From assembly GCA_031288535.1 (NCBI GenBank), contig JAITRF010000134.1, positions 1 through 32,896 of the forward strand: a stretch of DNA of 32,896 nucleotides. Direction: 5' to 3'. The notes below the pieces were generated by a model. The model did not search any database. It had not been told where the DNA came from and worked only from the letters and a program-made list of their open reading frames with translations. Both the position numbers and the translations under genes were made by a program. Numbering within the stretch: the stretch's first letter is position 1; the number at the start of each line of letters is the position of its first letter. Positions 24,411 to 31,811 of the stretch are shown here, in pieces. Source of the DNA: Desulfovibrio sp. Its GTDB lineage: Bacteria > Desulfobacterota > Desulfovibrionia > Desulfovibrionales > Desulfovibrionaceae.

Positions 24411-25103
24411 TCATTTTTTTCGGGAAAGATAGGCGGAGACCGCATGCCTTTCCGTATCGCTCAGGGGGACGAGCGACATGATGGTCGTCTGGCTGACGAT
24501 TTGCGGTTGAAGAATAACCCGCTCGATATAGGCCCGGTTCGTCCTTGAGCCGATTTGGGTCAAATCGGGGGCGAAAAAGCCTCCTTTCCCGTCCATGCCA
24601 TGGCAGGACTGGCAGAACCGTCTGAACAGATCCTGCCCCTCGGCGATCTGCTCCCCGGTTATCGGCGGCAAAACCATCCTGTAGCCGTGCCGTTCGTCCT
24701 CCAGGATGGAGACCGCGGTCAGGCCGGCGACGGAAAACGCCACGGCCAGACATACGGCGGCGGCGACAGGCCGCTTTCTTACGTCGACGGTCTCGCCCTT
24801 GTCCAGAAAGGGCAGAAGAAGCAGCAGGACAAAAACCAGGGCGGGCAGAACGCATGTGCCGACGACGGTCAGAGGGCCTTCAAAATATTTCAGCAACTGA
24901 AAATAAAATAAAAAGTACCATTCGGGCCGGGGGACGTAGGTGACGTCGCCGGGGTCGGCCATTTCTTCCAGAGGCGCCTGCCAGACGAAGGAAAGGGCGA
25001 CCAGAACCGCCAGGACCGCCAAGGCGGTCATGCATTCAAAAAACATCTGGTGCGGATAAAAAAAGGACCGGTCTCTTCCTCCGGAGGGGGAATCCGTCTC
25101 CAT
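24411..25103 (-). CDS. qcrC: Cytochrome b subunit IV fused to cytochrome c (QcrC-like)
   Basis: This 230-residue membrane protein joins a PetD-like subunit IV (three membrane helices at ~24-42, 80-100, 112-132, with the quinol-site PEWY at 60-63) to a periplasmic cytochrome c domain. CQSCHG is at 164-169 and a probable Met ligand at 209 (TIMSL). This architecture is that of menaquinol:cytochrome c reductase QcrC of Bacillus and similar anaerobe complexes. It pairs with the b6-type gene immediately upstream. The METDS start at 25103 is supported by AAAGGA six to seven bases upstream; an earlier ATG at 25142 has no good site. Confidence 0.92.
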   Translation of the reverse strand: METDSPSGGRDRSFFYPHQMFFECMTALAVLAVLVALSFVWQAPLEEMADPGDVTYVPRPEWYFLFYFQLLKYFEGPLTVVGTCVLPALVFVLLLLLPFLDKGETVDVRKRPVAAAVCLAVAFSVAGLTAVSILEDERHGYRMVLPPITGEQIAEGQDLFRRFCQSCHGMDGKGGFFAPDLTQIGSRTNRAYIERVILQPQIVSQTTIMSLVPLSDTERHAVSAYLSRKK

Positions 25104-25167
25104 CAAAAATTCCTTTTCCGACGGATGTGTCTGTCCGTGCATTGAAACATGCCTGTTGTCCAACCTC

Positions 25168-25836
25168 CTACAGGGGACGGGAAATGCCCTGCCGCCGCAC
25201 CATAAAGAAATGGGCCGCCAGGAATATGACCAGAAACGCCGGCAAAAACATGACGTGAATGACGAAAAAGCGGACCAGGGTGAGGGCGCCCACCTCGCTG
25301 CCGCCCCGGAGGGCGTCGGCCAAAAAACCGCCGGCAAGAGGAATGCTCGCGACCATGTTCACGCCTACCGTCGTCGCCCAATAGGCTTTCTGATCCCAGG
25401 GGAGCAGGTATCCGGTAAAGCAGGACCCCGCCACCAGCAGCAAAAGGAATATGCCCGCGATCCAGTTCAGTTCGCGCGGTTTCCTGTACGACCCGGTCAG
25501 AACGACGCGCAGCATGTGCAGGGAAACCATGACCACGGCCGCCGTCGTGCCCACCCGGTGAATCCCCCGGATGAAGCCGCCGAAGGCGGTTTCGTTCTCG
25601 ATGTAGTTGACGCTGGCGTAGGCGTCCTCGGGCGAAGGCACATAATAGAGCATAAGAAAAACTCCGGTCAGCGCCTGAAGCAGAAGAATGAAAAAGGCGA
25701 TGCCGCCGAAGCAGTACATGAACGCGGAAACGTGCTTCGAGGGATCGGCGTGTTCGGGAACCTCATGGTCCGCGATGCTTCTGATCAGCGGAGTGAGGTT
25801 CAAGCGTTCGTCGAGGAACTTGTAAACCCTGCTCAC
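25168..25836 (-). CDS. qcrB: b6-type cytochrome b (QcrB/PetB-like)
   Basis: This 222-residue, four-helix membrane subunit binds two b hemes via His93/His107 and His194/His209 and forms the quinol-oxidising core with the subunit IV fusion. The motif FMYCFGGI with Cys42 matches the cysteine that anchors the extra heme c(n) in b6-type proteins. GYLLPWDQKAYWA is conserved at about 142-154. I chose GTG 25836 because homology (SRVYKFLDERLNLTPLIR) begins there and the codon follows the Rieske stop with a one-base gap. A TTG at 25872 would overlap the Rieske gene by 35 bases. Confidence 0.93.
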   Translation of the reverse strand: MSRVYKFLDERLNLTPLIRSIADHEVPEHADPSKHVSAFMYCFGGIAFFILLLQALTGVFLMLYYVPSPEDAYASVNYIENETAFGGFIRGIHRVGTTAAVVMVSLHMLRVVLTGSYRKPRELNWIAGIFLLLLVAGSCFTGYLLPWDQKAYWATTVGVNMVASIPLAGGFLADALRGGSEVGALTLVRFFVIHVMFLPAFLVIFLAAHFFMVRRQGISRPL

Positions 25837-25837
25837 A

Positions 25838-26329
25838 TTACGCGTCCCGGATGAAGATTTTATCGGCTTCAACCTTTACCGCCAACTGCGCCAGCGGTTC
25901 TGGAGGGGGGCCTTCCAGCACCCTGCCCTGCGCGTCAAAGGCGCCCCCATGACAGGGGCAGGTGAAGCGCTGCGTGGCGGAATTCCAGTCCACACCGCAA
26001 CCCAGATGGGTGCATCTGTTGGTCAGGGCCACGAGTTTGCCGTCGTCCTGCCTCACCACAAAGGCCATCCGGCGCGCTTCCGACATCCGCCAGCCGTCTT
26101 TGCGCACGTAGCGGTAGGTGATCTTCGAGGGTTCACCCTGCCGCAACTGCCCCAGATCCGCGATTTCAATCCAATCCGCCCGGCTCTTCTTCAAGGCCGG
26201 AGAAAGAAAAAAACCGGCCAGGGGGATACCTAAACCCAACCCGAAAAGACCGGCCAGCGCTTTGATGCCGTTGGCGAGGAACCTGCGTCTGGGCGACGGA
26301 TGCTTTTCTTCGGAACAAACCACGCGCAT
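25838..26329 (-). CDS. qcrA: Rieske iron-sulfur protein (QcrA-like)
   Basis: The product carries the [2Fe-2S] cluster of the quinol oxidase complex and passes electrons from menaquinol to cytochrome c. Cluster motifs are CTHLGC (106-111) and CPCHGG (124-129). The N-terminus has a Tat-type signal/anchor (PRRRFL followed by a hydrophobic helix, ~12-44), as expected for a Rieske protein exported folded. ATG 26329 is one base after GGAGG, too close for use. GTG 26323 is spaced seven bases from it and may be the true start; a TTG at 26371 extends the frame further. It is the first gene of the operon. Confidence 0.93.
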   Translation of the reverse strand: MRVVCSEEKHPSPRRRFLANGIKALAGLFGLGLGIPLAGFFLSPALKKSRADWIEIADLGQLRQGEPSKITYRYVRKDGWRMSEARRMAFVVRQDDGKLVALTNRCTHLGCGVDWNSATQRFTCPCHGGAFDAQGRVLEGPPPEPLAQLAVKVEADKIFIRDA

Positions 26330-26369
26330 GCCTCCGTGTCGTCGTTCTTGCGCCAGCCTGCGATTTTTC

Positions 26370-26448
26370 AAATAATACGGACGTGTTATTTGGAATCCGA
26401 CTTATGCGGATTCTATATTTACTAATAACAGGAGGGAGGAATAGTCAA
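26370..26448 (-). promoter_or_regulatory. Candidate promoter and operators of the respiratory operon
   Basis: On the minus strand TTGACT (26448-26443) is followed after about 18 bases by TAGTAA as a possible -10. Immediately downstream lie two palindromes: GAATCCG/CGGATTC (26393-26399 and 26407-26413, perfect 7-bp arms) and AAATAATAC/GTGTTATTT (26370-26378 and 26383-26391, 8 of 9 bases matching). Their position just downstream of the likely start of transcription suits a repressor or redox/NO/copper sensor. Neither matches the FNR (TTGAT-N4-ATCAA) or CRP consensus. Confidence 0.45.
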
Positions 26449-26476
26449 GAAAAAATTCTACTTCCTCAAGTTTTCC

Positions 26477-26485
26477 GGGGGGGGG
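26477..26485. repeat. Nine-base poly-G tract
   Basis: A run of nine G residues preceded by TTTTCC lies about 30 bases upstream of the candidate -35 of the respiratory operon and about 60 bases past the HypD stop. Such tracts are prone to slippage and could modulate promoter activity, or could be a sequencing weak spot. Confidence 0.6.
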
Positions 26486-26547
26486 TGTTCAGGGGACAGT
26501 CGGGTTTTGACGGAACAGCGTCTTGAAAATTAAGCGGCGGCAGATAT

Positions 26548-27696
26548 TCACAGGTCCGCCTGATAGCGGAATACGGCGGCGCAGCTTCCCTCTGTGGAAA
26601 CCATGCAGGGTCCGGATGGGTGTTCCGGGGCGCAGGCTTTGCCGAAGAGGGGGCATTGCCGGGGCCGCAGGCGTCCGCGCAGGATGTCCCCGCATTTGCA
26701 GGCGGGGTTTTCCTCCGGTTCGGGTCGGGCCGTGTCCGCAAGGAAGCGTCTGGCCGCGTCAAAGTCCGCGTAAGCGGGGCGGATTTCCAGGCCGCTTTGC
26801 GGGATGGCGCCCAGGCCGCGCCAGAGGGCGTTCGCCGGCGCGAACACTTCCGCAAGCAAGGCGCGGGCTTTGGCGTTTCCTTCCGGTTCCACGGCGCGCC
26901 GGTACTGGTTTTGTATCTCCGCCTCTCCCCTGTTCCGCATCCGGATCATCAGCAGGAGCGAGTGCAGGATATCGGCCGGCTCAAAGCCGCCGACCACCCC
27001 CGGTTTTCCGAATTCTCCGGCTATGAAGCCGTACGGTTCAAGTCCGATGATCGTGGAAACGTGTCCGGGCAGGAGGAAGGCGTCCACCGCCGCCGGGGAA
27101 GCGCCGTCGCTCCCGGAGTCCGCCTCTTCCCCGGTCCCTCCGCCTTCTTCTCCCAACAGGGCGCGCAGGGCCGGGGGAACCAGCTTGTGCAGGCTCAATA
27201 CGGCAAAATTTTTCAACCGCGCGCGAGCGGCGCGGAGTATGACGGCGGCCGCGGCCGGGGCGGTCGTCTCAAAACCCACGCCCAGAAAAACGACCGGCCG
27301 GTTCGGGTTTTCCGCCGCATAGTCCAGGGCTTCCAAAGGAGAGTAAACAACGCGCACGTCCGCCCCGCCGGCCCTGGCCTTCCCCAGACTCAGGCCGCCC
27401 GGCCCCGGAATGCGCATCATGTCCCCGAAACAGGCCAGGGTCAGGTTTTCCCTGCCCGCAAGCTCAAGGCAGGCGGCTATGTCCCGGACATGGGTCACGC
27501 AGACCGGACAGCCGGGTCCGGAGATGTGGGTGATTTCCTCGGGCCAGAGGGCGGGTAGTCCGGCGCGGAAGACCGCCGCGGTATGCGTTCCGCACACTTC
27601 CATAAAACGCAGGGGGGAGCGGATCTCGGCGCGGATTTTCTCCAGAAGCCCCCGGCATAGGACCGGATCGGAAAAAGCCCGGTTTTGCGCTGACAT
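26548..27696 (-). CDS. hypD: Hydrogenase maturation protein HypD
   Basis: HypD is an iron-sulfur scaffold that, with HypC, builds the Fe(CN)2CO unit of [NiFe] hydrogenases in the cytoplasm. The 382-residue length is normal. Diagnostic motifs are FMEVCGTHT (Cys35), GPGCPVC (Cys63, Cys66) and a C-terminal cluster-binding region (CKCGDILRG, then QCPLFGKACAPEHPSGPC) that holds the [4Fe-4S] cluster. No other hyp gene is adjacent, so the remaining maturation genes must lie elsewhere. It precedes the respiratory operon on the same strand by about 220 bases and may be separately transcribed. Confidence 0.96.
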   Translation of the reverse strand: MSAQNRAFSDPVLCRGLLEKIRAEIRSPLRFMEVCGTHTAAVFRAGLPALWPEEITHISGPGCPVCVTHVRDIAACLELAGRENLTLACFGDMMRIPGPGGLSLGKARAGGADVRVVYSPLEALDYAAENPNRPVVFLGVGFETTAPAAAAVILRAARARLKNFAVLSLHKLVPPALRALLGEEGGGTGEEADSGSDGASPAAVDAFLLPGHVSTIIGLEPYGFIAGEFGKPGVVGGFEPADILHSLLLMIRMRNRGEAEIQNQYRRAVEPEGNAKARALLAEVFAPANALWRGLGAIPQSGLEIRPAYADFDAARRFLADTARPEPEENPACKCGDILRGRLRPRQCPLFGKACAPEHPSGPCMVSTEGSCAAVFRYQADL

Positions 27697-27779
27697 AAGT
27701 GTCGTCCTAAAGAGCGGTTTGACGTTGAAAATGTATAAGCCGCTGTTATGATTTCTCTATAGCATTTTGCGCTTGAGAT

Positions 27780-27893
27780 TGTCGCTTGACGGCGGGCGCA
27801 GCCCGCCTGCGCCAATCTCGCGGACGGTGTTGCGCTTCGCTTCACACCGTCAGAGCATTTATCGGAAAGATACTTTCAATGACAAATGCTCTA
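27780..27893 (-). repeat. Modular repeat family R3, copy 2
   Basis: Read on the minus strand from 27893, TAGAGCATTTGTCATTGAAA leads into the 42-base module ending AAATGCTCT, then a hairpin with GACGGTGT/ACACCGTC arms, then CCGCGAGATTGGC and a GGCGGGC/GCCCGCC stem. Module order matches 7981-8085, but the hairpin arms differ in sequence while staying complementary. It fills the divergent hypD-argJ spacer (27697-27994), where related short motifs (AGAGCGGTTTGACGTTGAAA at 27712) also occur. Confidence 0.7.
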
Positions 27894-27994
27894 AAACATG
27901 TGAGAGGAAGTTACGCAATTTACCCGTCCGGGGCGCGCTTGTCAAAAAGTCCCGGCCGGTCTACAAGAGCCCATCCCGTCAAGGAAAGGAAATC

Positions 27995-29179
27995 ATGAGC
28001 ACGCAGGTTCCCAAGGGTTTTCGCCTGGCCGTGGCCGAAGCCGCTTTCAAAAAAGCGGAACGCAAGGATCTGGCCTTGGCTTTGAGCGATTTTCCGGCCG
28101 CTTCGGCCGGTGTGTTCACCACCAATCTCTTCAAGGCGGCGCCGGTGCTCGTGGGCCGGGAGTTGCTCGACGAGCGCCGTTTTGCCCGCGCCGTGCTGAT
28201 AAATTCCGGCCAAGCCAATGCCTGCACCGGTCCAGCGGGAATCGCGCGCTGCAGGGAAAGCCTCGCTCTGGTCGGTTCCGCTCTGGATCTTGAGGCCGCC
28301 GACATTTTGCCCGCCTCCACCGGGGTGATCGGGGTGCAGATTGACCTTGAGGCTTTTGCCGGGGCCGTGCCGAAGCTTGTTCAAAACCTGGGGAAAGCGG
28401 GAATTGAGGATTTTGCCGCCGCCATCATGACCACTGACGCTTTTCCGAAGTTCTGCGGCGAACGTCTGGATTTTTCCGGGAAAAAGGTTCTGCTGGCCGG
28501 AGTGGCCAAAGGGGCGGGCATGATCTGCCCGAACATGGCCACCATGCTCTCGGCGGTGTTCTGCGACGCCGAAGTGCGAAGCGAAGACTGGCGCGAAATG
28601 TTCAAAAGAACGGTGGAACGCAGCTTCAACAGGGTCACCGTGGACGACGACACCAGCACCAACGACACGCTCTACGGTCTGGCCAACGGCGCGTCCGGGG
28701 CGAAGGTTGAGGGACAGGCCCTGCACAAGCTGGAGGAGGCCCTGGTCCGGGTGCTGGAGGATTTGGCGTACAAACTTGTGCAAGACGGCGAGGGAGCGAC
28801 CAAGGTCATGCACATCAGGGTGCGCGGGGCGGCGAGTCGGTCGGATGCGGAAGCCGCGGCCCGCACCGTCGGACGCTCGCAGTTGGTCAAAACCGCCATG
28901 TACGGCAGGGACGCCAACTGGGGGCGGGTGATCTGCGCCCTCGGGCGGTCCGGTGCGGACTTCAACCCGGAAGAGGTCAGCTTTGCGCTCTGCGGCCTCA
29001 CGCTTTTCAGGGACGGGCAGCCCGTTGACACGAATTTCGACGCCCTGCTCAAGGACGCTCTGGAGAAAAGGGATCTGGCCCTGGACATCAGCCTGGGCGG
29101 CGGTCCTGGCGAATATCTGCTGCTCGCCTCGGATCTGGGGCATGAATACGTGAGCGTAAACGCCGACTACCGCAGTTGA
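27995..29179 (+). CDS. argJ: Bifunctional glutamate N-acetyltransferase ArgJ
   Basis: ArgJ transfers acetyl from N-acetylornithine to glutamate (and, in bifunctional members, uses acetyl-CoA) in the arginine pathway. The 394-residue proenzyme cleaves itself before Thr183 in the conserved ICPNMATML motif to give alpha and beta chains. Other family motifs are FTTNLFKAAPV, INSGQANACTG, ILPASTGVIG and the C-terminal EYVSVNADYRS. AAGGAAAGGA lies just upstream of ATG 27995, and the upstream extension of the frame is not conserved. A hairpin at 29193 follows the stop. No other arg gene is adjacent. Confidence 0.96.
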   Translation: MSTQVPKGFRLAVAEAAFKKAERKDLALALSDFPAASAGVFTTNLFKAAPVLVGRELLDERRFARAVLINSGQANACTGPAGIARCRESLALVGSALDLEAADILPASTGVIGVQIDLEAFAGAVPKLVQNLGKAGIEDFAAAIMTTDAFPKFCGERLDFSGKKVLLAGVAKGAGMICPNMATMLSAVFCDAEVRSEDWREMFKRTVERSFNRVTVDDDTSTNDTLYGLANGASGAKVEGQALHKLEEALVRVLEDLAYKLVQDGEGATKVMHIRVRGAASRSDAEAAARTVGRSQLVKTAMYGRDANWGRVICALGRSGADFNPEEVSFALCGLTLFRDGQPVDTNFDALLKDALEKRDLALDISLGGGPGEYLLLASDLGHEYVSVNADYRS

Positions 29180-29192
29180 TGCCTTATTCCAA

Positions 29193-29234
29193 TGCCAAGT
29201 CAAACATGTAGTCATGTCTGATTTGATATTGGCA
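29193..29234 (+). terminator. Hairpin after argJ
   Basis: TGCCAA...TTGGCA outer arms (29193-29198 and 29229-29234), TCAAA/TTTGA and ACATG/CATGT inner arms make a mostly paired 42-base structure starting 13 bases past the argJ stop. No T tract follows, so it is either an inefficient terminator or an mRNA-end stabiliser. Between it and 29492 the DNA holds only an in-frame, non-conserved extension of the next gene. Confidence 0.45.
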
Positions 29235-29491
29235 CTATACGTACATTTTGGCCTGAATTGTGCATGTCCGGGGCAGGCGCGCCATTTTCCCGACGCGCCG
29301 TGAAAAAGGAGGGGCCTGTGTACGGACAATCCGCGGCCTCAAGACGCGCCCGCCCCGCCCTGGAGCGGACTGACATTGAAAAGGTCCATCCGCCCTGCGG
29401 GGCGTTGCCTGTAAATCCCTGCCGCGAGGTTGTTGCGGGGCGAACCCGTTTCGCCTGTGGGCGACAGGCCCAAACGCAAAACGCCCCGGGC

Positions 29492-30244
29492 ATGCGCCTC
29501 GCCGCCGCTCTGGCCTGCCTCGCCCTGCTGCTTTTCGGCGCAGGCATGGGCCTGTGCGGACTTTCACCCGGGCCCGGTCCGGCCCATGCCGTGAACGCCT
29601 CGGGGCAGACACCGTCTTCCGCCGTCTTTCCGCAAAGAGCCGCTCTTTTGCAAACTACGGTGGACAGCGTGGCTTTAAGCCTCGGGCGGGCCTTCGCCGA
29701 GGAAGCCGCTCTGGATATGGAAGCCAGAACACGTATGCTGCGCAAGGCCTTGAGCTCCCTGATCCTTGAATTGGGCGGCGGGATTTATTTCACCGCCTGG
29801 CAGGGGACGCGCAACGTCTGCTCGCCCCTCAGCCCCGATGCCGAAGGGCTGGATTTTGCCGGAAACCTGGACGCAGACGGGGCGCCCTTTGTGCTGGAGA
29901 TGGAATCTCTGGCCGGGAGAGGCGGAGGCTTTTTATACGCCAGACTGCCGCTTGCGCGTCCGGGCGAGGAGTCCCCCGGTCCCGTGCTGGAGCATCTCAT
30001 ATATGCCCGGCAAGTCCCGGCCGACGCGGGCATTTTTCTCGCGGCCTTCCTGCCCGTCGCGCCTGTGGAGGAAGGCGGATTTCCCGCCTCCTGGACTTTG
30101 GCGCGCCATGAGGAGCTCAATGTCCGGGCTCTGGACAATCTGCGCAAAGGACTTTTTCTGTCCGGGTTTTCCCTGTCCGGGCTTTCCGGACTGCTTCTGG
30201 CCTTTTCGCGCGGTTCGAAAGACCGCGGGGCATGCGCCGCCTGA
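29492..30244 (+). CDS. Membrane protein with a Cache-like sensory domain, no output domain
   Basis: The 250-residue product has an N-terminal membrane helix (~2-25), a periplasmic domain and a C-terminal hydrophobic segment (~225-243). The periplasmic part (QRAALLQTTVDSVALSLGRA, then GGIYFTAWQGTRNVCSPLSP) resembles single-Cache ligand-binding domains of chemotaxis receptors and histidine kinases. No methyl-accepting, HAMP or kinase region follows, so it would need a partner. The frame is open back to 29258; I chose the ATG at 29492 before the hydrophobic segment, without a strong ribosome-binding site. It overlaps the nuclease gene by 13 bases, suggesting coupled translation. The Cache assignment is moderate. 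Confidence 0.65.
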   Translation: MRLAAALACLALLLFGAGMGLCGLSPGPGPAHAVNASGQTPSSAVFPQRAALLQTTVDSVALSLGRAFAEEAALDMEARTRMLRKALSSLILELGGGIYFTAWQGTRNVCSPLSPDAEGLDFAGNLDADGAPFVLEMESLAGRGGGFLYARLPLARPGEESPGPVLEHLIYARQVPADAGIFLAAFLPVAPVEEGGFPASWTLARHEELNVRALDNLRKGLFLSGFSLSGLSGLLLAFSRGSKDRGACAA

Positions 30245-30774
30245 AAATCCCCCGGATGTTTTCCCCGGCAAGGCTGCCCCGTAAGGCGGTCCTGCTGTTC
30301 ATAGTCGCTCTCCTGACTCTCGCCGGCGGAATTTTTTCCCGCGGCGGCATGGTGGTCTCCGTTTCCGATGGAGATTCCTTCGTTTTTATTACCGGTGGAG
30401 GAGAGCGGCTTACCGTCAGGCTTTACGGGGTGGACGCCCCGGAATACAGCCAGCCCGGAGGACGGGAAGCCAAAAAATTCGTTTCAGACATGATTCTCTT
30501 CGAGCATGTGGAATTGAGCGTCCTGGACACGGATGCCTACGGCCGCTCCGTTGCCCTCGTCAGCGCCAAAGACGGACGGGTGCTGAACGAAGAATTGGTG
30601 CGGGCCGGTCTGGCCTGGGTCTACAGGGCCTATTGCCGACTCCCGGCCTGCGCGCGCTGGCTGATTTTGGAAAAGGAGGCGCGCCGCGCCAAAATCGGGC
30701 TCTGGAAGGATAAAAAACCCGTTTATCCGGAAAACTGGAGACGGCGCGCATCGGGAGTACGTTCCAATCCATAG
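30232..30774 (+). CDS. Membrane-anchored thermonuclease (SNase) family protein
   Basis: The 180-residue protein has a basic start, a membrane helix or signal (~18-35) and a staphylococcal-nuclease-like OB-fold domain. Catalytic features are SDGDSF (Asp47), VRLYGVDAPE (Arg63, Asp68, Glu71) and YGRSVALV (Arg105), all in the expected order. It would cut nucleic acids outside the cytoplasmic membrane. The start overlaps the preceding Cache-like gene. The C-terminal tail (ENWRRRASG) is basic. Active-site residues appear intact. Confidence 0.9.
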   Translation: MRRLKIPRMFSPARLPRKAVLLFIVALLTLAGGIFSRGGMVVSVSDGDSFVFITGGGERLTVRLYGVDAPEYSQPGGREAKKFVSDMILFEHVELSVLDTDAYGRSVALVSAKDGRVLNEELVRAGLAWVYRAYCRLPACARWLILEKEARRAKIGLWKDKKPVYPENWRRRASGVRSNP

Positions 30775-30777
30775 GGC

Positions 30778-30846
30778 ATATTACGCTTGGGATCGGCGCA
30801 GGCGGACTTTGCCTGCCGTTGATCCGCAATCTCAAGTGCAAACGCC
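30778..30846. repeat. Degenerate hairpin repeat (R3-related)
   Basis: This segment contains a GGCGCAGGCGGACTTTGCC core flanked by TTACGCTTGGGATC and a matching inverted GATCCGCAATCTCAAG end, giving a long imperfect palindrome. It resembles the inner part of the R3 element at 27760-27820. It lies just after the nuclease stop. Confidence 0.5.
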
Positions 30847-30988
30847 TTAATTGAATTTTTGCAGGGCTGACGCAATAAGATGCGAGCCCTGTGAATTTTT
30901 GACGAAGCCCTTGCCCTTTGCCGGAGGCGGAGGTATATTCAGTCCGATATGCGCGTTGGATATTCTTTTTCCTCGTGGGGGTAATCGC

Positions 30989-31798
30989 ATGCGCGTTCTA
31001 CAGTTTTTTCTCGTCCTGGTCCTTGCGGGTCTGGCGCAGGGCTGCGCGCTTCAATCCACAGGAGCGGAGCGGGGCGGCTTCCACGCAGGCGGGCGAACCG
31101 GGGCGCACGTGTCCGTGAGTCCTCCCCTTTCGCTTGCGGCAAGCGGCAGGTTTAGCGTGCCTACGCCCTCCGACGTCATGACCAATTCCCCATACGCCGA
31201 TTTTCTCTTTGCGGCTTTCAGCGAAGAAGAAAGCGGACCTGTGCGCGCCAGTGCCCACGTCATCTTGAGCGAGCTTCCCTATCCCGACTGGCGTTGGGAA
31301 ATGGAGACTTGGGCCAGGCCGGAATCCATGCGGTACAGCAAACTCACCGCGGCGAGACGCAACTGGACCGTGCAGATTTTCCCCGTGATGGCCGCCGGCG
31401 ACTGGTTCAGCGAACTCTGGACGCTGAACGGCCGGCAGACGCCGGATTTCTGGCTGGCCAAGCGCTGGTCCGCCACCCCGGACGAGGAACTGCGCATCGT
31501 GGCCGAATACCGCGAAGCGTCGCCTTCCTGTATGCGCGAGCAGTTGCTGGCTTATGCGGAAAGCAGAAAAAACAAGGAATTCGCGCCGATACAGGGCAAA
31601 AATCTGGCCAATCGCTGCGACAGGGAGATGGAGGAGTTTTCCGCCCGCGCCGACGCGGCCGTTCGCCTGGATGAAGACCTCTCCCGGCCCCTGGACGAAA
31701 CCGGCAGAAAAGCCCGTCTGCCGGACGGGCGGCCGAACATGCGCTCTCTGGTGGGAGTTGCGGAATTTATCCGCACCCAGCGCATTGGGACCAGGTGA
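30989..31798 (+). CDS. Predicted lipoprotein of unknown function
   Basis: The 269-residue product starts with a lipoprotein signal (MRVLQFFLVLVLAGLAQGC, with LAQGC as lipobox and lipid-modified Cys19). The mature domain has a Ser/Gly-rich start, then SPYADFLFAAFSEEESGPVR and a WRWEMETWARPESM region with several tryptophans, and a charged C-terminus. It may belong to the Desulfovibrio-type DUF4851 lipoproteins, but I recall this only loosely. The frame extends upstream to 30851; the ATG at 30989 is chosen for the lipobox and a G-rich ribosome-binding site. It is 13 bases upstream of glucokinase, so the two are probably co-transcribed. Confidence 0.75.
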   Translation: MRVLQFFLVLVLAGLAQGCALQSTGAERGGFHAGGRTGAHVSVSPPLSLAASGRFSVPTPSDVMTNSPYADFLFAAFSEEESGPVRASAHVILSELPYPDWRWEMETWARPESMRYSKLTAARRNWTVQIFPVMAAGDWFSELWTLNGRQTPDFWLAKRWSATPDEELRIVAEYREASPSCMREQLLAYAESRKNKEFAPIQGKNLANRCDREMEEFSARADAAVRLDEDLSRPLDETGRKARLPDGRPNMRSLVGVAEFIRTQRIGTR

Positions 31799-31811
31799 GG
31801 CGCAAAGGACA

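Noticed and set aside
24250-24855. Long N-terminal extension of the NosZ-like frame
   Set aside because: The upstream part overlaps the QcrC-like gene in another frame. The signal peptide and ribosome-binding site define the start at 24249.
26370-26391. FNR/CRP-type binding site before the Rieske gene
   Set aside because: The palindrome arms do not match TTGAT-N4-ATCAA or TGTGA-N6-TCACA, so no named regulator is assigned.
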